Under the pieces are notes generated by a model. It saw only the letters and a program-made list of their open reading frames with translations. It was not told the origin of the DNA and did not search any database. Positions 61,749-64,000 of a stretch of DNA of 64,000 nucleotides are shown in pieces (the first letter of the stretch is position 1; every line of letters starts with the position of its first letter). The position numbers and the translations under genes were made by a program. The DNA is taken from contig NZ_JASJOC010000001.1 of the NCBI RefSeq assembly GCF_030068615.1, positions 875,045-939,044 of the forward strand. The letters are read 5' to 3'. This DNA comes from Halostagnicola sp. A-GB9-2. Lineage in GTDB: Archaea > Halobacteriota > Halobacteria > Halobacteriales > Natrialbaceae.

Positions 61749-63386
61749 TCACGTCGTTTCGTAGGCCTCGAGCGACCGCCGGGCGTATCGGTAGCCGAGC
61801 CAACCAGCGCCGACACAACACACGCCCGTCGCCACGACCACAAACACCGCAGCGACGGCTTGTGAACCCACGGGCTCGGCGACTCCGAGTCCCACCATCG
61901 CCGGCGCGGAGAGGACGCTCATTACGAACAGGAACGCGACCATCGCGTACAGTTCGGGCGGCGTCAGGGTCGCCGAGGTCGCCGGCCCTTCGAGGTTCGG
62001 GAGCCACGCGCCGATTCCGAGCGAGACGCCGACGCCGCCGGTCGTGAGCGCGGCCGCGACGAGTATCAGCGCGAGGAGTTCGATCGGCGAATAGCCGCTC
62101 GTGACGCCCGCAACCAGCGCGACAGTCACGACCAGCGGGACACCCGGAACGAGCGCGGCTAACGCGTGTCCCTGAAGCACCGATCGCCGTCCGTCGGGAG
62201 TCGTAAGGATCGCGGGCAACGCGACCCGCGCGTTACCGATCGGGTTGAGCGTCGTCCCGAGGCCGACGGCGACGGCGAGGTAGGTTACGACGAGGACGGG
62301 AACGGCCCGGGGGAACACCCACGACAGTTGAATGACGACCGGCCAGAGCAGACCGATCGGCAGGAGGACGTAGGTCATCGCCCGCGGTGCCCGTCGCATC
62401 CGTCGCCAGGCCGCCTGTGTAACTCCCGCCGTGGGACGACCGGCGAACCGATCGATCGAACGGCCCAGGAGTCCATTCCCCATCGATTCGGTCCCGTCAT
62501 CGCCTACTTCACTCCCCTCGCTGTCTCGTTTCGTCTCCGAACCGGCCCGTTGCCCCTCGTCGAACCAGAGCGTTCGACCGGCCAGAATCGTCAGCGGAAG
62601 ACAGCCCGCGAAGACGACAGCCAGCGCTGTGAGTGCGCCGCCAACGCGGAGCGAACTCGAGGCGACGCCGGGCGTCGTCGCGACCAGCACGTCGCCGTAC
62701 CAGCCAAGCGGCGTCGCGGCGAGGCGATTTCCGATCTGCCGACTGAACGAGAGGACGACGAACGTGAAAAAAAGGCTCAGCATGCCGATCGTGTACCGAG
62801 CGGCGTAGAGTCGCGACGAGCGACGGAGTACGGCGCGAACGCCCAGCCCCAGACTGGCACCGAGGAGCAGTCCGGAGAGTGCGATGGCAGTCGCACCCAC
62901 AGTCGCCCCCGCGAGCGTCGCCGGGGATCCCGTCCCAGCCGCGAACGCCAGCGCGCCCGCACCGACGACGGGGGCGACGAACCAGCTACTCTCGAGGAGT
63001 TCGTCCCCCAGCACGCCGAGAATCGCTTCCGGAACCGAAATCGCCGTCACGAGTTCCGGAGGAGATTCCTCCCAGGCGTCGCTCGTGACCGCGCTGAGCG
63101 CCGTCAGTGCGGTGATCGCGACGACGCCGATCGCGCCGATTTCGCGGGCCCGCCCGAGGACCGCGGGTCCGTTCTCGCCCGCGAGCGCGCCGTAGTGGTA
63201 GGCGCCGGGCTGGGGCCAAACATGCTCGTAGGCACCCAGCGGGAGCGAGCCGACGACGGCTATCGCCCCGACGACGATCCCGACCGAGAGTGCAACGAGT
63301 ATTTGCGGATGGCGAAGCCGTCGCCGCACCTCGACTCGATGTCGGACAGTGGTGACGAGGGCTATCCGCCGAAGGACGCCGATCAC
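61749..63386 (-). CDS. Large integral membrane protein (ABC-2 permease-like)
   Basis: 545 aa with about 12-14 predicted helices arranged in two halves, and a charged middle loop (TKRDSEGSEVGDDGTESMGNG). Pattern and the leading RIALVTTVRHRVEVRRRLRHPQ resemble ABC-2-type exporter permeases, but no ATPase lies beside it. GTG start at 63386. Function unknown. Confidence 0.72.
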   Translation of the reverse strand: MIGVLRRIALVTTVRHRVEVRRRLRHPQILVALSVGIVVGAIAVVGSLPLGAYEHVWPQPGAYHYGALAGENGPAVLGRAREIGAIGVVAITALTALSAVTSDAWEESPPELVTAISVPEAILGVLGDELLESSWFVAPVVGAGALAFAAGTGSPATLAGATVGATAIALSGLLLGASLGLGVRAVLRRSSRLYAARYTIGMLSLFFTFVVLSFSRQIGNRLAATPLGWYGDVLVATTPGVASSSLRVGGALTALAVVFAGCLPLTILAGRTLWFDEGQRAGSETKRDSEGSEVGDDGTESMGNGLLGRSIDRFAGRPTAGVTQAAWRRMRRAPRAMTYVLLPIGLLWPVVIQLSWVFPRAVPVLVVTYLAVAVGLGTTLNPIGNARVALPAILTTPDGRRSVLQGHALAALVPGVPLVVTVALVAGVTSGYSPIELLALILVAAALTTGGVGVSLGIGAWLPNLEGPATSATLTPPELYAMVAFLFVMSVLSAPAMVGLGVAEPVGSQAVAAVFVVVATGVCCVGAGWLGYRYARRSLEAYETT

Positions 63387-63534
63387 GGTTGCTCAAGTGA
63401 GCCCGCGGTAGTTTCGATAGTGAGGACGATCGCGTTCATAGCCATTCGTTTTCGTGATTTCGTGATAACGGTTTCTCGTTGCAGACACCGATTTCTCGAG
63501 GGAGACACGCTCGAGCGTTCAACCGGGGGATCGG

Positions 63535-64000
63535 TCAGGCGTTCAATCGCCAGATCTCGAACGTGAGAACGGTCGCGAACGCCACCCAGAGGAGATACGG
63601 TATCAGCAACGCCGCCGCCATTCGGTCGACGCGCCGAAACGCGGCGACGGTGGCGACGACCAAAACAAGGAGGACGGCGATAACGCCGAGCGCGAGTAAC
63701 GGTTGCTGAAGCGTGAAGAACGTCGGCGTCCAGGCGACATTACAGACCATCTGAACTCCAAAGAGGCCGAACGCGAGTCGCCGTCCGGAGCCGTCGGCTC
63801 GCCAGACGAGCCACAACGCTATCCCCAGCAACGTGAACAGGACGGTCCAGACGATCGAAAACGCGATCGAAGGCGGATAGAACCAAGGCTTCGCGAGGTT
63901 CTGGAACCACATCGTCGACGTCGAGGTGACGAGGGCCGGCGCGCTTCCGACGACGTTGACGAGCAGGACGAAGCCGACGAGTTCGGCTATTGGACGGGGT
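63535..64000 (-). CDS. TspO/MBR-family membrane protein (partial, 5' end outside the window)
   Basis: The visible 154 codons run from the window end to 63535. Five-helix TspO pattern: PWFYPPSIAFSIVWTVLF, GLFGVQMVCNVAWTPTFF, LLIPYLLWVAFATVLTF. The frame continues past the ATG at 63912 with GFVLLVNVVGSAPAL, so that ATG is internal and the true N-terminus lies beyond 64000. TspO proteins bind tetrapyrroles and may sense oxidative stress. Confidence 0.88.
   Translation of the reverse strand, partial: PRPIAELVGFVLLVNVVGSAPALVTSTSTMWFQNLAKPWFYPPSIAFSIVWTVLFTLLGIALWLVWRADGSGRRLAFGLFGVQMVCNVAWTPTFFTLQQPLLALGVIAVLLVLVVATVAAFRRVDRMAAALLIPYLLWVAFATVLTFEIWRLNA

Noticed and set aside
62166-63566. 466-aa frame antisense to the large membrane protein
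   Set aside because: Arg/Glu/Asp-rich shadow frame without motifs; the sense strand shows a clear helix pattern.
1-64000. CRISPR array, rRNA genes, intact transposase or integrase genes
   Set aside because: I looked for regular repeats, conserved rRNA stretches and DDE or tyrosine-integrase-like ORFs and found none.

Overview
The window is chromosomal DNA from a halophilic archaeon (class Halobacteria). Evidence: strongly acidic proteins, high GC with a strong G/C preference at third codon positions, very frequent CTCGAG, leaderless starts about 25-30 nt after TATA-like boxes, twin-arginine lipoprotein signals, and families typical of haloarchaea (HTH_10 regulators, HalOD1, DUF5806, small CPxC zinc fingers, F420-dependent LLM enzymes). 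A Natrialbales-like genus is my best guess, by inference only. The content is mostly housekeeping and metabolism. I see no CRISPR array, rRNA, intact IS element or prophage, and no obvious new multi-gene defence system.

Layout. 1-5032: sugar/polysaccharide module with a truncated Tat lipoprotein, a MalK-type ATPase, a GH15 glucoamylase-type hydrolase and a TrmB-family regulator; two promoter regions share one operator-like motif. 5137-9357: DUF547 protein, AI-2E-type permease, tRNA methylthiotransferase, glutaredoxin, HIT hydrolase. 9695-15211: two small zinc-finger proteins, methionine aminopeptidase, isoaspartyl peptidase, isocitrate dehydrogenase, acetyltransferase, ArsR-type regulator. 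15230-20750: SDR, an atypical Nramp-family transporter, a cupin remnant, a DUF5817-type protein, small membrane proteins and HMG-CoA reductase (isoprenoid lipid synthesis). 20889-26953: amidohydrolase, soluble PAS chemoreceptor, a 755-bp stretch with a nested palindrome, an F420-type LLM oxidoreductase and a xylose-dehydrogenase-like enzyme. 27116-30770: nadA-nadB-nadC (de novo NAD synthesis) behind a palindromic operator.

30835-37636: membrane proteins, tRNA-Leu(UAA) with a 20-nt copy of its 3' end 128 bp away (att-like scar), ferredoxin, Tat lipoprotein, two 96%-identical cyclophilin genes in tandem (one with a Tat lipobox leader but no standard start codon), a succinylglutamate-desuccinylase-type enzyme and an SDR. 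37868-47384: TrpD-like transferase, a fused two-domain siroheme decarboxylase-type protein (heme synthesis), a 1047-aa FAD/FeS dehydrogenase, lipoate ligase, M23-like protein, PAP2 phosphatase, thioesterase. 47398-52852: MoaB, HTH_10 regulator divergent from a cytochrome P450, a frameshifted DUF4267-type pseudogene and a thiolase. 53046-64000: DUF5806 protein, two more HTH_10 regulators around a long-chain acyl-CoA synthetase with a near-perfect palindromic operator, HalOD1 protein, aldehyde:ferredoxin oxidoreductase, a large membrane protein and a TspO-family protein cut by the window end.

The most promising leads are regulatory or evolutionary: the shared motif of the sugar module, the nadA and acyl-CoA synthetase operators, the cyclophilin duplication with start-codon loss, the tRNA att scar, and the Nramp protein lacking canonical metal ligands.
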